Origin: Algoriphagus marincola DSM 16067
Lineage (GTDB): Bacteria; Bacteroidota; Bacteroidia; Cytophagales; Cyclobacteriaceae
Length of the DNA stretch: 64,000 nt
Direction of reading: 5' to 3'
Assembly (NCBI RefSeq): GCF_000429405.1
Contig: NZ_AUBU01000001.1
Coordinates: 381,321-445,320 of the forward strand
The notes under the pieces: generated by a model
Database searches by the model: none
Told to the model about the DNA's origin: nothing
Seen by the model: only the letters and a program-made list of their open reading frames with translations
Position numbers and translations under genes: made by a program
Shown: positions 43,633 to 52,583 of the stretch, one piece after another
Layout of the letters: each line of letters begins with the position of its first letter
Position numbering within the stretch: the first letter of the stretch is position 1

Positions 43633-44984
43633 TTTGGGATTTCATAAGTAAAACCTAGTTTTTTCAATCCCTGCTGTATTTCAGGAGCATTCATCACCAA
43701 TTTCCAACCCAAGCCTGACCGGTAATTTTCTATCATCGTGACGATCGGTCCCTGATCGATGGCCAAGTAGCGCTTAGGGAAAAAGTCATGATGTGGACTA
43801 ATCGCGTCGTAGAATCCATAAGGTCCAAAAACCTTTTCTCCATATTTTTCATACAGATTCCTTATCACTTTCATGGATTTCTCCGGAGTGTAGACAATGG
43901 AGGAAAGAGCTGCAGTCGGGGAAATCACGCCAACATCATCTCCGGGGCGATGGGCATGGTAAAAATTGACCGAGTAGGAGGCGGTCAGGCCCCACAAGTC
44001 TTCCCCATAGCCTCTAAATTTTCCCGGATTGGCAATGCACCAAGCCCGATTGATCAGGGTTTGGTTTCTGTTTTCTTCCCAATAGTCTGCATACCGATCT
44101 TTGAGTCCTTTGGGATTGATGCTGAGATAGGAATAGTGGGCCCAAAAAAGCGGGCCTCCTAATTCCTCCGCGCCATTATGCTTTAGCTGCAGGGGAAAAC
44201 CATAAGGCGTCTCTTTTGGTGAACGAATGTCTCCTGACCTAGCCCAGCCTTGATGGTAAGCCTCAGGATTGATGGGATGGGTAGGGGAAGCAGCTGCCAA
44301 AATGTAGGTTACCAAAGTTTCATTGTAGCCTTCCAAGGCGAAATTCATGTCCCAGCCAAAATTGGGTGACCAGTGCCAATAGAGTACATTTTGCCCGTTT
44401 TGGGTATGCCAATTCCAGTCCATCTCCTCCCAAAGGGTCTGAATGCGCTTACTTATCTTCTGCTCTGCTTCATTTCCACCTTTGAAGTATTCCCGGACAG
44501 CAAGAAGCCCTTGCATCAGAAAGGCCGATTCGACCAAATCCGCTCCGTCATCCTTTGGGCTAAAAGGTTTGGTTTTACCCGTTTTTCCATCCAACCAATG
44601 GGGCCAAATCCCATGAAATCGGTCCGCTTTTTCTAAAAAAGAAAGCATTTTGTCAAACCTCTTCACAGCGGCTTCTCGGGTAATCCATCCCCGCTCGATG
44701 GCTCCCAGAATCCCAATCAAACCCATTCCCGTACCTCCCGTGGTGATGATATACTGATCCTGATCAGGATATAGCCCATCCATATGAATTCGCTCCGGAG
44801 CCATACCTGAGTTAGGTTCGGCCCCCGTCCAGAAATACTGAAAAGTGTAGTATTGAACGGTGTCGAGGAGCTGCTCATCGCTGAGATTTGATAAGGTAGA
44901 ATCTGCTGATTTATCATTTACCAAATCGTCTGATGGGCTGCTGCATGCCCATAAGGCAAAAAGCAAGAAGTATAATACAGCCAT
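43629..44984 (-). CDS. Glucoamylase-family (PF10091-like) lipoprotein
   Basis: 451 residues from ATG 44984; a frame from 45005 adds seven residues before the signal. Signal MAVLYFLLFALWACSS (lipidated Cys 15). The body has tryptophan-rich loops (HWLDGKTGKTKPFSPKDDGADLVESAF, NVLYWHWSPNFGWDMNFALEGYNETLVTYILAAA) seen in the glycoamylase-like PF10091 family, and FWAHYSYLSINPKGL. It should act on beta-glucans or similar polysaccharides at the outer membrane; the exact linkage is unknown. It is in opposite orientation inside the molybdopterin gene group. Confidence 0.88.
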   Translation of the reverse strand: MAVLYFLLFALWACSSPSDDLVNDKSADSTLSNLSDEQLLDTVQYYTFQYFWTGAEPNSGMAPERIHMDGLYPDQDQYIITTGGTGMGLIGILGAIERGWITREAAVKRFDKMLSFLEKADRFHGIWPHWLDGKTGKTKPFSPKDDGADLVESAFLMQGLLAVREYFKGGNEAEQKISKRIQTLWEEMDWNWHTQNGQNVLYWHWSPNFGWDMNFALEGYNETLVTYILAAASPTHPINPEAYHQGWARSGDIRSPKETPYGFPLQLKHNGAEELGGPLFWAHYSYLSINPKGLKDRYADYWEENRNQTLINRAWCIANPGKFRGYGEDLWGLTASYSVNFYHAHRPGDDVGVISPTAALSSIVYTPEKSMKVIRNLYEKYGEKVFGPYGFYDAISPHHDFFPKRYLAIDQGPIVTMIENYRSGLGWKLVMNAPEIQQGLKKLGFTYEIPN

Positions 44985-45145
44985 TTGATTAAGGTTTTGG
45001 GTCATTTAGAGAGATTTTGTGATTGAAGGGTGAATTGGAGTTTATTAATTATTGCAAAATGAACTCAAGGAAATGAGATCATTTATCCTGTTGATTAGTT
45101 AAATAAATTGATGAAGTGTAATTTAGGAATCTCAATTCAAATGAC

Positions 45146-45385
45146 ATGGAAAACCAGATAAAGATCAAAGCATTTGGGATGGTGGCAGAAAAACTGGGAA
45201 GTCAGGAATTGACCCTTTCCAATCCAGGGAATTCTGAAAGTTTGACAAAGCAAATTTTGGAAGAGTTTCCTGGTTTGAGGTCTGTCAAATTCATTATCGC
45301 TGTGAACAAGAAATTGTGTTCGGAGCGAGCAGAAATCCCAGTTGGAGCAGAAGTAGCCATTTTACCGCCTTTTTCGGGAGGATGA
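45146..45385 (+). CDS. moaD: Molybdopterin synthase small subunit
   Basis: 79 residues with the ubiquitin-like fold and C-terminal PPFSGG diglycine, which is activated as a thiocarboxylate by MoeB. It pairs with MoaE encoded at 46468. It starts about 161 bp beyond the glucoamylase start region and 4 bp before moeB. Confidence 0.94.
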   Translation: MENQIKIKAFGMVAEKLGSQELTLSNPGNSESLTKQILEEFPGLRSVKFIIAVNKKLCSERAEIPVGAEVAILPPFSGG

Positions 45386-45389
45386 ATTT

Positions 45390-46475
45390 ATGAATCGATT
45401 CGAAAGACAAGTTATTTTACCCGGCTTTGGTACTGAGGGCCAAGAAAAACTGAGAGATTCCTCTGTGGCAGTGATTGGTGCAGGAGGTCTCGGTTCACCG
45501 ATTTTGCTGTATTTGGCTGCCGCTGGAGTCGGAAATATTACCGTGGTAGATGGAGATGAGGTGAGTATTTCCAATCTCAATCGGCAGGTGATTTTTGGAG
45601 AAAAAGATTTGGGAAAAAACAAAGCAGAGGCTGCTGTAAGTTATTTTTCCGATAAATATTCTGATATCAACTGGAAGGTAGTTACTGCTTTCATTTCGGT
45701 TGAAAATGCAAAGGAACTTTTAGCTCCGCATGATTTGGTGATCGATGGCTCTGATAATTTTCCCACTCGCTATCTAGTCAATGATGCTTGTGTTTTGCTC
45801 AAAAAGCCTTTGGTCTTTGGAGCGATTTATCAGCATGAAGGGCAGGTTTCTGTTTTCAACCTCAACCGTCAGTCCTGTCAATATCGGGACCTGTTTCCAG
45901 ATATGCCTTCCGCTGCAGAGGTTCCCAATTGTTCAGAAACAGGCGTTTTGGGTGTTTTGCCGGGAATCATCGGAAATTTGATGGCCTTGGAAGCGATCAA
46001 GGTTCTAACAGGCCTAGGAGAAGTTTTGGATAATCGGGTTTTGTATTTCAATAGCCTAAATTCCGAGACTTACGATTTGCAGATCAGTCCTAGCTTCAAG
46101 GCTAGAGCTTCTGCCCCGTCAGACTGGGAAGCCTTTTCTGATACAAATTATGAATTGGCCTGTGAAGGGATTGAGACCCTCAATTGGGATGATGCTTTTC
46201 GCAGGGCAGGGCATGGAACCATACTGGTGGATGTGAGAGAACCCGAGGAGGAACCACCCTTGGTTTGTTCTGCTTTGACCAAGATTCCCATGTCTGTTTT
46301 GCCGCAACAATTGGAAAAGTTTGAAGATGCAGAGTCGATTTTCTTCTTCTGTCAAACAGGAATTCGAAGTCAAAAAGCAGCTTTGCTCATCAAATCTCAT
46401 TTTCCGGATAAAGCCACCTATTCCATCAAAGGGGGAATTGCAGCTTTGAAAACAAACTCGAGAAGTAATGGATAA
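45390..46475 (+). CDS. moeB: MoaD-activating enzyme MoeB with C-terminal rhodanese-like domain
   Basis: 361 residues. N-terminal E1-like ThiF domain (about 1-245): GAGGLGSPILLYLAAAGVG is the ATP site, with NLNRQVIFGEKDLGKNKAE. The catalytic Cys region is PNCSETGVLGVLPGIIGN. The CxxC zinc motif (CYRC in E. coli) is replaced by CQYRD, so a normal Zn site is not seen. The C-terminal domain (about 265-361) has the rhodanese loop FCQTGIRSQ with a conserved Cys. It adenylates and sulfurates MoaD; the fused rhodanese may supply sulfur. Start follows moaD by 4 bp, and moaE overlaps by 8 bp. Confidence 0.94.
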   Translation: MNRFERQVILPGFGTEGQEKLRDSSVAVIGAGGLGSPILLYLAAAGVGNITVVDGDEVSISNLNRQVIFGEKDLGKNKAEAAVSYFSDKYSDINWKVVTAFISVENAKELLAPHDLVIDGSDNFPTRYLVNDACVLLKKPLVFGAIYQHEGQVSVFNLNRQSCQYRDLFPDMPSAAEVPNCSETGVLGVLPGIIGNLMALEAIKVLTGLGEVLDNRVLYFNSLNSETYDLQISPSFKARASAPSDWEAFSDTNYELACEGIETLNWDDAFRRAGHGTILVDVREPEEEPPLVCSALTKIPMSVLPQQLEKFEDAESIFFFCQTGIRSQKAALLIKSHFPDKATYSIKGGIAALKTNSRSNG

Positions 46476-46914
46476 AGTCAGAAAACCGAAGAATATTTTT
46501 GTGCAGGGAGCGATTGCTCCTGAGAAGATAGCCAAGTCAATTGCCAATCATGCAAGCAAGACGGATATCGGAGGACATTCGATTTTCCTTGGCCAAGTGA
46601 GAGCAGACCAGAAAGAAAATGGTCAGGTGATAGGAATCGACTATACAGCTTATGAAGAGATGGCCTTGGAAAAGGCCTTTGAAATAAGAGAGGATATTTT
46701 TGCCAAGTATCCGTTGACCTGCATGCATATTTATCACAGCTTAAGCGAGGTAAAAGTTGGTGAGATTTGTTTGTTTGTGTTTACCTCCTCCAAACACCGA
46801 AAAGCAGCGATGGATGCCTGCGATGAATTGGTGGAGCGTATCAAGGCCGAGCTACCCGTCTGGGGAAAAGAACTTTTAGATAGCGAAGAGCATGTGTGGA
46901 AGGTGAATAGGTAG
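46468..46914 (+). CDS. moaE: Molybdopterin synthase large subunit
   Basis: 148 residues. It has the GGHSIFLGQVRAD beginning, FTSSKHRKAAMDACDELVERIKAELPVWGKELL (the two conserved Lys near PVWGKE), and ends in HVWKVN. It forms a heterotetramer with MoaD and puts the dithiolene sulfurs into the pterin. Start overlaps moeB by 8 bp. It ends the moaD-moeB-moaE unit. Confidence 0.95.
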   Translation: MDKVRKPKNIFVQGAIAPEKIAKSIANHASKTDIGGHSIFLGQVRADQKENGQVIGIDYTAYEEMALEKAFEIREDIFAKYPLTCMHIYHSLSEVKVGEICLFVFTSSKHRKAAMDACDELVERIKAELPVWGKELLDSEEHVWKVNR

Positions 46915-47042
46915 TTTGTTTTGGAGGATTAGAATCTTTTGGATAGTTCTAAATAGCTAAACCCTAACATAATCTAGTTGGCCAAGTATATTTTTTATCA
47001 CCAAGATTCCTGATTCCCTATCTTTAATCTTAATTTTCAGCT

Positions 47043-47855
47043 ATGAAATTCAAAGACAAAGTCGTCCTAATTACCGGTGCCACTTCAGGGATTGGTGAGG
47101 CTTGTGCTGAGGTATTTGGTCGAGAAGGAGCCAAACTCGCCATCACAGGTCGTAATTCTGAAAAGCTGGAAAATACTGCATCGAAACTCCGTTCACATGG
47201 TTTTGAGGTTCTGCCCATTCTCGCTGATGCCGGTTCAGAAGCTGATAATCAACGATTGGCGGAGGAGACTCTTTCACATTTTGGACAGATAGATATCCTG
47301 ATCAATAATGCCGGAATTTCGATGCGGGCGCTTTTTCAGGACTTGGATTTGGATGTTTTTCGCAAAGTGATGGATACGAATTTCTGGGGAACAGTCTATG
47401 CAACCAAGTTTTGTCTCCCGGCTATTTTGAAGTCCAAAGGCTCGATCATCGGTATATCATCTATCAATGGCTATCGGGGTACTCCGGCACGAACAGCCTA
47501 CACAGCGAGTAAGTATGCGATGAATGGCTTTTTTGAAGCGCTTCGCACAGAGGTGATGAAAAAGGGCGTTCATGTCTTGGTCGTGGCTCCCGGATTTACA
47601 GCTTCCAATATTCGAAACACGGCACTCACAGCTGATGGTTCTTCTCAGGGCGAATCCCCTCGAGATGAGGCTAAAATGATGACTTCCGAGGAAGTGGCAG
47701 AACATATTTTGAAGGCGACGATCAAGCGAAAGCGGGATATCGTTTTGACTTCTCAGGGTAAATTGGCGGTGTTTCTGAATAAGTGGATGCCGGGTATTCT
47801 CGATGGAATTGTCTATAATCAGATGGCTAAAGAAAAAGACTCGCCTTTTAAATAG
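47043..47855 (+). CDS. Short-chain dehydrogenase/reductase (SDR)
   Basis: 270 residues. TGATSGIGEACAEVF (Rossmann TGxxxGIG), NNAGISMRALF, SSINGYRGTPARTAYTASKYAMNGF (catalytic Ser, Tyr-x3-Lys). It is a cytosolic NAD(P)H-dependent oxidoreductase of unknown substrate. A near-consensus promoter box TATCTTTA (47019-47026) lies 16 bp before the ATG. Its TAG stop codon (47853-47855) coincides with the first three bases of the downstream MITE-like element, which suggests an insertion at or next to its 3' end. Confidence 0.9.
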   Translation: MKFKDKVVLITGATSGIGEACAEVFGREGAKLAITGRNSEKLENTASKLRSHGFEVLPILADAGSEADNQRLAEETLSHFGQIDILINNAGISMRALFQDLDLDVFRKVMDTNFWGTVYATKFCLPAILKSKGSIIGISSINGYRGTPARTAYTASKYAMNGFFEALRTEVMKKGVHVLVVAPGFTASNIRNTALTADGSSQGESPRDEAKMMTSEEVAEHILKATIKRKRDIVLTSQGKLAVFLNKWMPGILDGIVYNQMAKEKDSPFK

Positions 47856-48084
47856 GGCTCACTGAAAAAGTCTCAGGTATGTCAGCTTCAAGGCGGACGA
47901 GTGTAGATGTATTCCTATACATCAACCGAATGCCAACTTTGAAGATGGTATGCCTTAGGCTAGCTTAATACTTTCAAAATTGCCTACTTTACTCATATAA
48001 ACTTGCGCAGGCTAAAAAGACTCAATAAAAATTGAGATCATTTGGTAGCTTTTCAGCTATTATAGCGTTTTTCAGTAAGCCCTA
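47853..48084. mobile_element. MITE-like element with 17-bp terminal inverted repeats
   Basis: TAGGGCTCACTGAAAAA (47853-47869) and TTTTTCAGTAAGCCCTA (48068-48084) are inverted repeats with 16 of 17 positions matching. Between them are about 200 bp without ORF, including an internal hairpin GATGTAT/ATACATC (loop TCCT) and a second imperfect pair of arms around it. It looks like a non-autonomous derivative of an insertion sequence. It ends 5 bp before the helicase ATG. No clear target duplication was found. Confidence 0.6.
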
Positions 48085-48089
48085 AGTAA

Positions 48090-51000
48090 ATGCCCGAATC
48101 TATCTTCCAAACCTACCTAAATCGGCTCACAGACCTATCCGCCAAAAATAGGTCCTTGTATTTACCGAAATTGGAAGGGTACGGGATGTTGGACCTTCGG
48201 GAGTTTGATTTTTTGAACGGCGATCCTGCCTTTGAGATTCTCAGAAAGTCTATCGAAGGCAAAAAGAAGATTATCCTCTCACCAGATCTGGATCCTCGAT
48301 CTGCGGATGCCAATCAAGTTTCAAAGGGGCTTTCCCGAATGGCTTTTCGAGACCAGTTAACTCAAGAGGAAACCGGGGAGCAGAGTCTCTATTTGGCTTG
48401 GCTTTTTGTGGAAGGAAAACTCATTAACGGGCAGCTCGTCCGAAGTCCCCTGCTGTTAAAACCGGTTCAACTCAGAAAGGAAAATGGGGTTTGGTCCTTG
48501 ATTTCAGAGGAAAATTGGCAGTGGAATCCAGCCTTCTTGCTCGCTTGGAGGCATGCTACCCATCAGCCATTGCCTGTCACCTTTTCCGATGAATTGCTGG
48601 AAAATTTACCAAAGGATGCGCTGGAGTTTAGGACAGCCTTGGCCAAAATGATTCCAGAGTACTTTGCCATTCAGGTACAGTCCAACCTGTTGGAAGACCA
48701 GATTATTCCTTTCCCTATTTCCCAGATTTCGCTCGATCAGAAGCGTTTTTCCGAAGGAAAAGTGATCCTGAAACCTTATGCGGTTTTAGGTCAATTTGCT
48801 CAAAAGGGGAGTTTTCTTTTTTCTGATTATGAAATCTTGAAGGAGCATTATTCCGAAAGTTCACTGGAGGATTTGTTTCAGCATCTTTTCCTTTCGAAGG
48901 AAAAGGAAACTCAAATCAGGGAGGAAAACCTATTTCCGGTTTTTCCGCTTGATGCTTCTCAAGAAAGTGCCTTGATCAAAGTTCGGCAAGGAAAAAGTCT
49001 AGTGATCCAAGGTCCTCCGGGTACAGGCAAGTCTCAATTGATTGCTAATCTGGTGTCGGATTACATCGCCAGAGGGAAAAAAGTGCTAGTTGTTTCCCAA
49101 AAGCGAGCGGCTTTAGACGTGGTTTTTGAACGATTAGAAAAGGCCGGTTTCGGTTCGTTTTTGGCTTTGGTTCATGATTTTCGTGGTGATCAGAAAGCCC
49201 TTTTTGAAAAGATCAAAAACCAAATTGAGTCTATTGAAGATTACCAAAGCCAAAACCGGGGTATCGATGCAATTCAGTTGGAGCGGGAACTCAGCATGCT
49301 TTCCAAGACCATTTCCAGACTTTCTGAGAAGTTTGAGGAGTTGCGAACAGCTTTATTTGATGATATGCCAGGCGGGATTCCTATCAAAGCCCTTTACCTT
49401 CAGGCTGATTTGGACGAAGCCTCTTTTTCCCATCCTCATTTGCTTCAACTAGATCTGGAAAAAGCCAAAAGTTTTGAGCAGGATTTAAGCATATTTTCGC
49501 GATATCAGAAGCGATTTTATGGAGGTTTTTGGGATGATCGGATCTCTTTTTCGGCGGTTCAGCCAGCAGATCTCGCTCAGATTTCACATACACTTGATCG
49601 AATTGAAAATCATCGAAAACAGCTTCCTGAAGTTTTGAAGGAAGAAAAAGGCAAGAGTATCCTTTCAGCTATCTGGTCTGAGCCTAAGTTTTTGGAGAAG
49701 ATTCAAAAGACCCAAAATTCTCTCACAGGCTTGGTAGATCCTGAGACAAACTTTAAGCTTATTTTTAATCCTAAGGAACAAAAAATCTTAGCTAAAATCC
49801 GTCAATTTCTGATTGATACCCTCGCAACTTTACAAAACTGGAAATTGGAGTTGGGTGCTGATTTGACTGGCTTGAGAAAGGAATTGGAAACTTTGATTCC
49901 GCTTTCTCAAAGCTTTTTCGGAAAGCTTCAGGTCAAATTTTCCAAGTCTAAATTTCCTCTGGTTTTTCAGCTGTTAAAGAAAAATCAGATAATCTTTAAT
50001 ACCGAAAACCTCCTCACCATCAAGCAAGAGTGTGAATCAAAAATACAAGTTCAAGAAGCGTTTAAGGATTTGCCCAAAACACCATTTTTTGAGTCTAGGG
50101 GCGATTTTTCCACTGATTTGATTGAAGTTGATAAGCTCCTTGCTTGGAAGAACAGTTGGGAAGCAGTTCCTGATATTCATGTCTTGCTGGATTGGGAAGA
50201 GCTGTCCTTTACAGAATTTAGAGCAGCATTAGACCAGATCCAAAATTGGTCTGAAAGCGTGATTTCAGATTTGGCTTCGTATCGACTTTGGATAAGTGAT
50301 ACGCAGTTTTTGGAGTTAATGGAGAAGGGTTTGGGACAGGTGTTTCCAGAGAATCCACTGAATTGGCCTTCCGTTTTTGCAGAATTGAAGGGATTTGATC
50401 AGTTTTTGGAGGATTGGCAATTCAGAGAATTAGGAATGGATTTGCTTGAGGAATTTCCAGATTTCGGCTTAAATGAACTCATCGCTACTTTTTGGAATTC
50501 TTGGCGATTGGCATGGATCGGGGAGATCGAGCGACGATATCCGGTTTTGAGTGAAATAGGCTCCTTGCGTCTCAGCCATGAGATGGATGAACTCAAAACT
50601 GCCATTCTCGAAAAGCGGAAAAATGCCCGGCATTTGGCCTTACTTAGGCTTCGAGAACAACTTTCTGAGAATCTGGAATACAATCGCTTGGGTAATCGCC
50701 TGACTTATCGGGAATTGCTTCATCAAGTGAGTAAAAAGCGCCAAAAATGGCCCATTCGCAAGTTGGTTGAGGAACTGGGAGATGAAGTGTTTCGGGTACT
50801 TCCTTGCTGGTTGGGTAGTCCGGAGACGGTTTCAGCTGTTTTTCCTACAAGTCAGGTCTTTGATTTGGTTATATTTGATGAAGCCTCTCAATGTCCTGTC
50901 GAAAGGGGTTTGCCTGCTATGCTAAGAGGAAAACAGGTAGTCGTGGCCGGGGACTCCAAGCAATTGAGACCTTCGGATTTTTACCAGGTGAAGTGGGATA

Positions 51001-51950
51001 CTGAGGAGGACGGGATGGAGTACGAGGCCGAGTCTTTACTGGAACTGGCAGGTCATTTCTTTGAGAATTTGCAGTTGAGAGGGCATTATCGCTCCGCTGA
51101 TCCAGCTTTGATTCACTTTTCCAATCGACAATTCTATGGAAATCGATTGGAGACTTTGCCGAATTACACTACTGTCAAGGCTGGAAAGACTCCTTTTTCA
51201 TGGGAAAAAGTAGAAGGGATCTGGGAAAATCAGATCAATCGAATGGAGGCAGAGGCTGTCGTGAAACGTGCTCAGTTGATTTTAAGAGATGAACCTCAGG
51301 ACTCAATTGGAATTGTGACTGGCAATTATTTTCAGATGGAGTTGATTCGTGAACTATTATGGAAAGAAGGTTTACAGGATGCATCCATTAAAGTTCGGAA
51401 TATCGAAAATGTCCAAGGGGATGAGTTTGACCAGGTGGTTATGTCTTTGGGCTATGCTCCTAATCGGGAGGGGAAATTGGTGACCAATTTTGGACTTTTG
51501 GGCAAGTCTGGAGCGGAAAACCGGCTGAATGTAGCCATCACTCGGGCTAGAAAAATGCTGCATGTGATTTCTTCCATCGAGCCGGAGGATTTCCGTCCCG
51601 GTCAACTTAATAACCTGGGTTTGGCCTTGCTCTGTGAGTTTTTAGCTTGCGTGAAGATACAAAGCAAGGAGCGAAATATTCCTGCCCCTGAGGTGAAGGT
51701 GCCCGGTTTTGAAATGGACTGGAGTCTAAAAAATCAGCTTTTGAGGCAAGATAATTTCTATACCAAAGAAATTCCTTCTTCGGTGATGGATCTGATTCGG
51801 ACTGATGAGTCTGGGGAACAAACGGCGATTTTGACTGATGATCAGCGGTTTTTTGATGCGTCGACCGCCAAAGCTGCGATGGCCTATCATCCGATTTTAC
51901 TGGAGGAAAAAGGCTGGAAGTGGCAGTGGGAGTGGAGCAGGAATTTTTGA
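48090..51950 (+). CDS. Large SF1 (Upf1-like) helicase with DUF4011-like N-terminus and Vsr-like tail
   Basis: 1286 residues. N-terminus (about 1-280) resembles DUF4011. Walker A is GPPGTGKS (308-315), then an unusually long, helix/coil-rich insertion (about 370-905), Walker B FDEAS (D930-S933), GDSKQLRPSD, NVQGDEFDQ (about 1110) and motif VI LNVAITRARK (about 1140-1150). The C-terminal ~60 residues (ILTDDQRFFDASTAKAAMAY, then ILLEEKGWKWQW) look like the end of a Vsr-like nuclease with the catalytic Asp/His positions degenerate. Relatives include the Hhe defence helicases (recalled knowledge). Its start is 5 bp past the MITE-like element. Function is inferred only. Confidence 0.82.
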   Translation: MPESIFQTYLNRLTDLSAKNRSLYLPKLEGYGMLDLREFDFLNGDPAFEILRKSIEGKKKIILSPDLDPRSADANQVSKGLSRMAFRDQLTQEETGEQSLYLAWLFVEGKLINGQLVRSPLLLKPVQLRKENGVWSLISEENWQWNPAFLLAWRHATHQPLPVTFSDELLENLPKDALEFRTALAKMIPEYFAIQVQSNLLEDQIIPFPISQISLDQKRFSEGKVILKPYAVLGQFAQKGSFLFSDYEILKEHYSESSLEDLFQHLFLSKEKETQIREENLFPVFPLDASQESALIKVRQGKSLVIQGPPGTGKSQLIANLVSDYIARGKKVLVVSQKRAALDVVFERLEKAGFGSFLALVHDFRGDQKALFEKIKNQIESIEDYQSQNRGIDAIQLERELSMLSKTISRLSEKFEELRTALFDDMPGGIPIKALYLQADLDEASFSHPHLLQLDLEKAKSFEQDLSIFSRYQKRFYGGFWDDRISFSAVQPADLAQISHTLDRIENHRKQLPEVLKEEKGKSILSAIWSEPKFLEKIQKTQNSLTGLVDPETNFKLIFNPKEQKILAKIRQFLIDTLATLQNWKLELGADLTGLRKELETLIPLSQSFFGKLQVKFSKSKFPLVFQLLKKNQIIFNTENLLTIKQECESKIQVQEAFKDLPKTPFFESRGDFSTDLIEVDKLLAWKNSWEAVPDIHVLLDWEELSFTEFRAALDQIQNWSESVISDLASYRLWISDTQFLELMEKGLGQVFPENPLNWPSVFAELKGFDQFLEDWQFRELGMDLLEEFPDFGLNELIATFWNSWRLAWIGEIERRYPVLSEIGSLRLSHEMDELKTAILEKRKNARHLALLRLREQLSENLEYNRLGNRLTYRELLHQVSKKRQKWPIRKLVEELGDEVFRVLPCWLGSPETVSAVFPTSQVFDLVIFDEASQCPVERGLPAMLRGKQVVVAGDSKQLRPSDFYQVKWDTEEDGMEYEAESLLELAGHFFENLQLRGHYRSADPALIHFSNRQFYGNRLETLPNYTTVKAGKTPFSWEKVEGIWENQINRMEAEAVVKRAQLILRDEPQDSIGIVTGNYFQMELIRELLWKEGLQDASIKVRNIENVQGDEFDQVVMSLGYAPNREGKLVTNFGLLGKSGAENRLNVAITRARKMLHVISSIEPEDFRPGQLNNLGLALLCEFLACVKIQSKERNIPAPEVKVPGFEMDWSLKNQLLRQDNFYTKEIPSSVMDLIRTDESGEQTAILTDDQRFFDASTAKAAMAYHPILLEEKGWKWQWEWSRNF

Positions 51951-52070
51951 AGTATCGAGTAGCTAGTATCAAGAAGCTGGAGCCAAGACAGAAGAATCAA
52001 GACATAAGACTTTTTTGGATTCATGTGTAATAAAACTCTAATTTAATCATAAATATCTGCTTATTATGAG

Positions 52071-52085
52071 TGATATTTCATTCAT
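52071..52085 (+). promoter_or_regulatory. Candidate HipB operator, copy 1
   Basis: TGATATTTCATTCAT, first of two identical 15-bp copies in the region upstream of hipBA. Confidence 0.4.
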
Positions 52086-52190
52086 AAAAATTTTAATTTA
52101 GATATAATGAATGATTAATCATTTATTTATGGAGATTCAAAATAGGAAATCCTTGATTTTTGTATCTAGCATCATAATTTATATTTTGAT

Positions 52191-52205
52191 TGATATTTCA
52201 TTCAT
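52191..52205 (+). promoter_or_regulatory. Candidate HipB operator, copy 2
   Basis: TGATATTTCATTCAT, second identical copy, 39 bp before the hipB start, with a degenerate third word nearer the ATG. Confidence 0.45.
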
Positions 52206-52244
52206 TAACTTGTAAAATTTGATTTAATGTATGATATTTAATGC

Positions 52245-52583
52245 ATGGATATTGCACAGCTTTCAGATATGGCCATACTCCGGATGATTGGAGACTTCAT
52301 CAAAAAGAAGCGGATGGCCCTCAATAAGACTCAGGACGAGATGGCTACAGAGGCGGGGATGAGTCGTTCCACCCTTAGTCTACTTGAGCGTGGGGAGAAG
52401 GTTCATTTGCTGACTTTGATTCAGGCGCTTCGTGTTTTGGATGAGTTGCAGTTGCTGGAGGCTTTCGAGGTGCGTCAGCAGATTAGTCCGCTCGAATATA
52501 TCAAGCTCCAAAAGAAAAATCAGCGGCAGCGGGTGAGGCATTCGGATATCGCTGCAGAGGATGATCGTCCTTCGGAATGGTAG
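52245..52583 (+). CDS. hipB: HipB-like XRE-family antitoxin
   Basis: 112 residues with an XRE helix-turn-helix (about 14-68: IGDFIKKKRMALNKTQDEM, TEAGMSRSTLSLLERG) and a basic-acidic tail. It should repress its own operon and neutralise HipA. The hipA ATG overlaps its last codons by 7 bp. Upstream direct repeats are candidate operators. Antitoxin identity rests on operon context and HTH. Confidence 0.87.
   Translation: MDIAQLSDMAILRMIGDFIKKKRMALNKTQDEMATEAGMSRSTLSLLERGEKVHLLTLIQALRVLDELQLLEAFEVRQQISPLEYIKLQKKNQRQRVRHSDIAAEDDRPSEW

Larger units (their letters stand above)
51951..52244. other. AT-rich intergenic region upstream of hipBA
   Basis: 294 bp without ORF. It contains two copies of TGATATTTCATTCAT (52071-52085 and 52191-52205) exactly 120 bp apart and related words ATGATATTTAATGCAT and AATGAATGATTAATCAT. 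They probably mark operator sites of the HipB-type repressor. Confidence 0.5.

Noticed and set aside
52071..52205. CRISPR-like pair of direct repeats
   Set aside because: Only two copies with 105 bp between, no cas genes; better explained as repressor sites.
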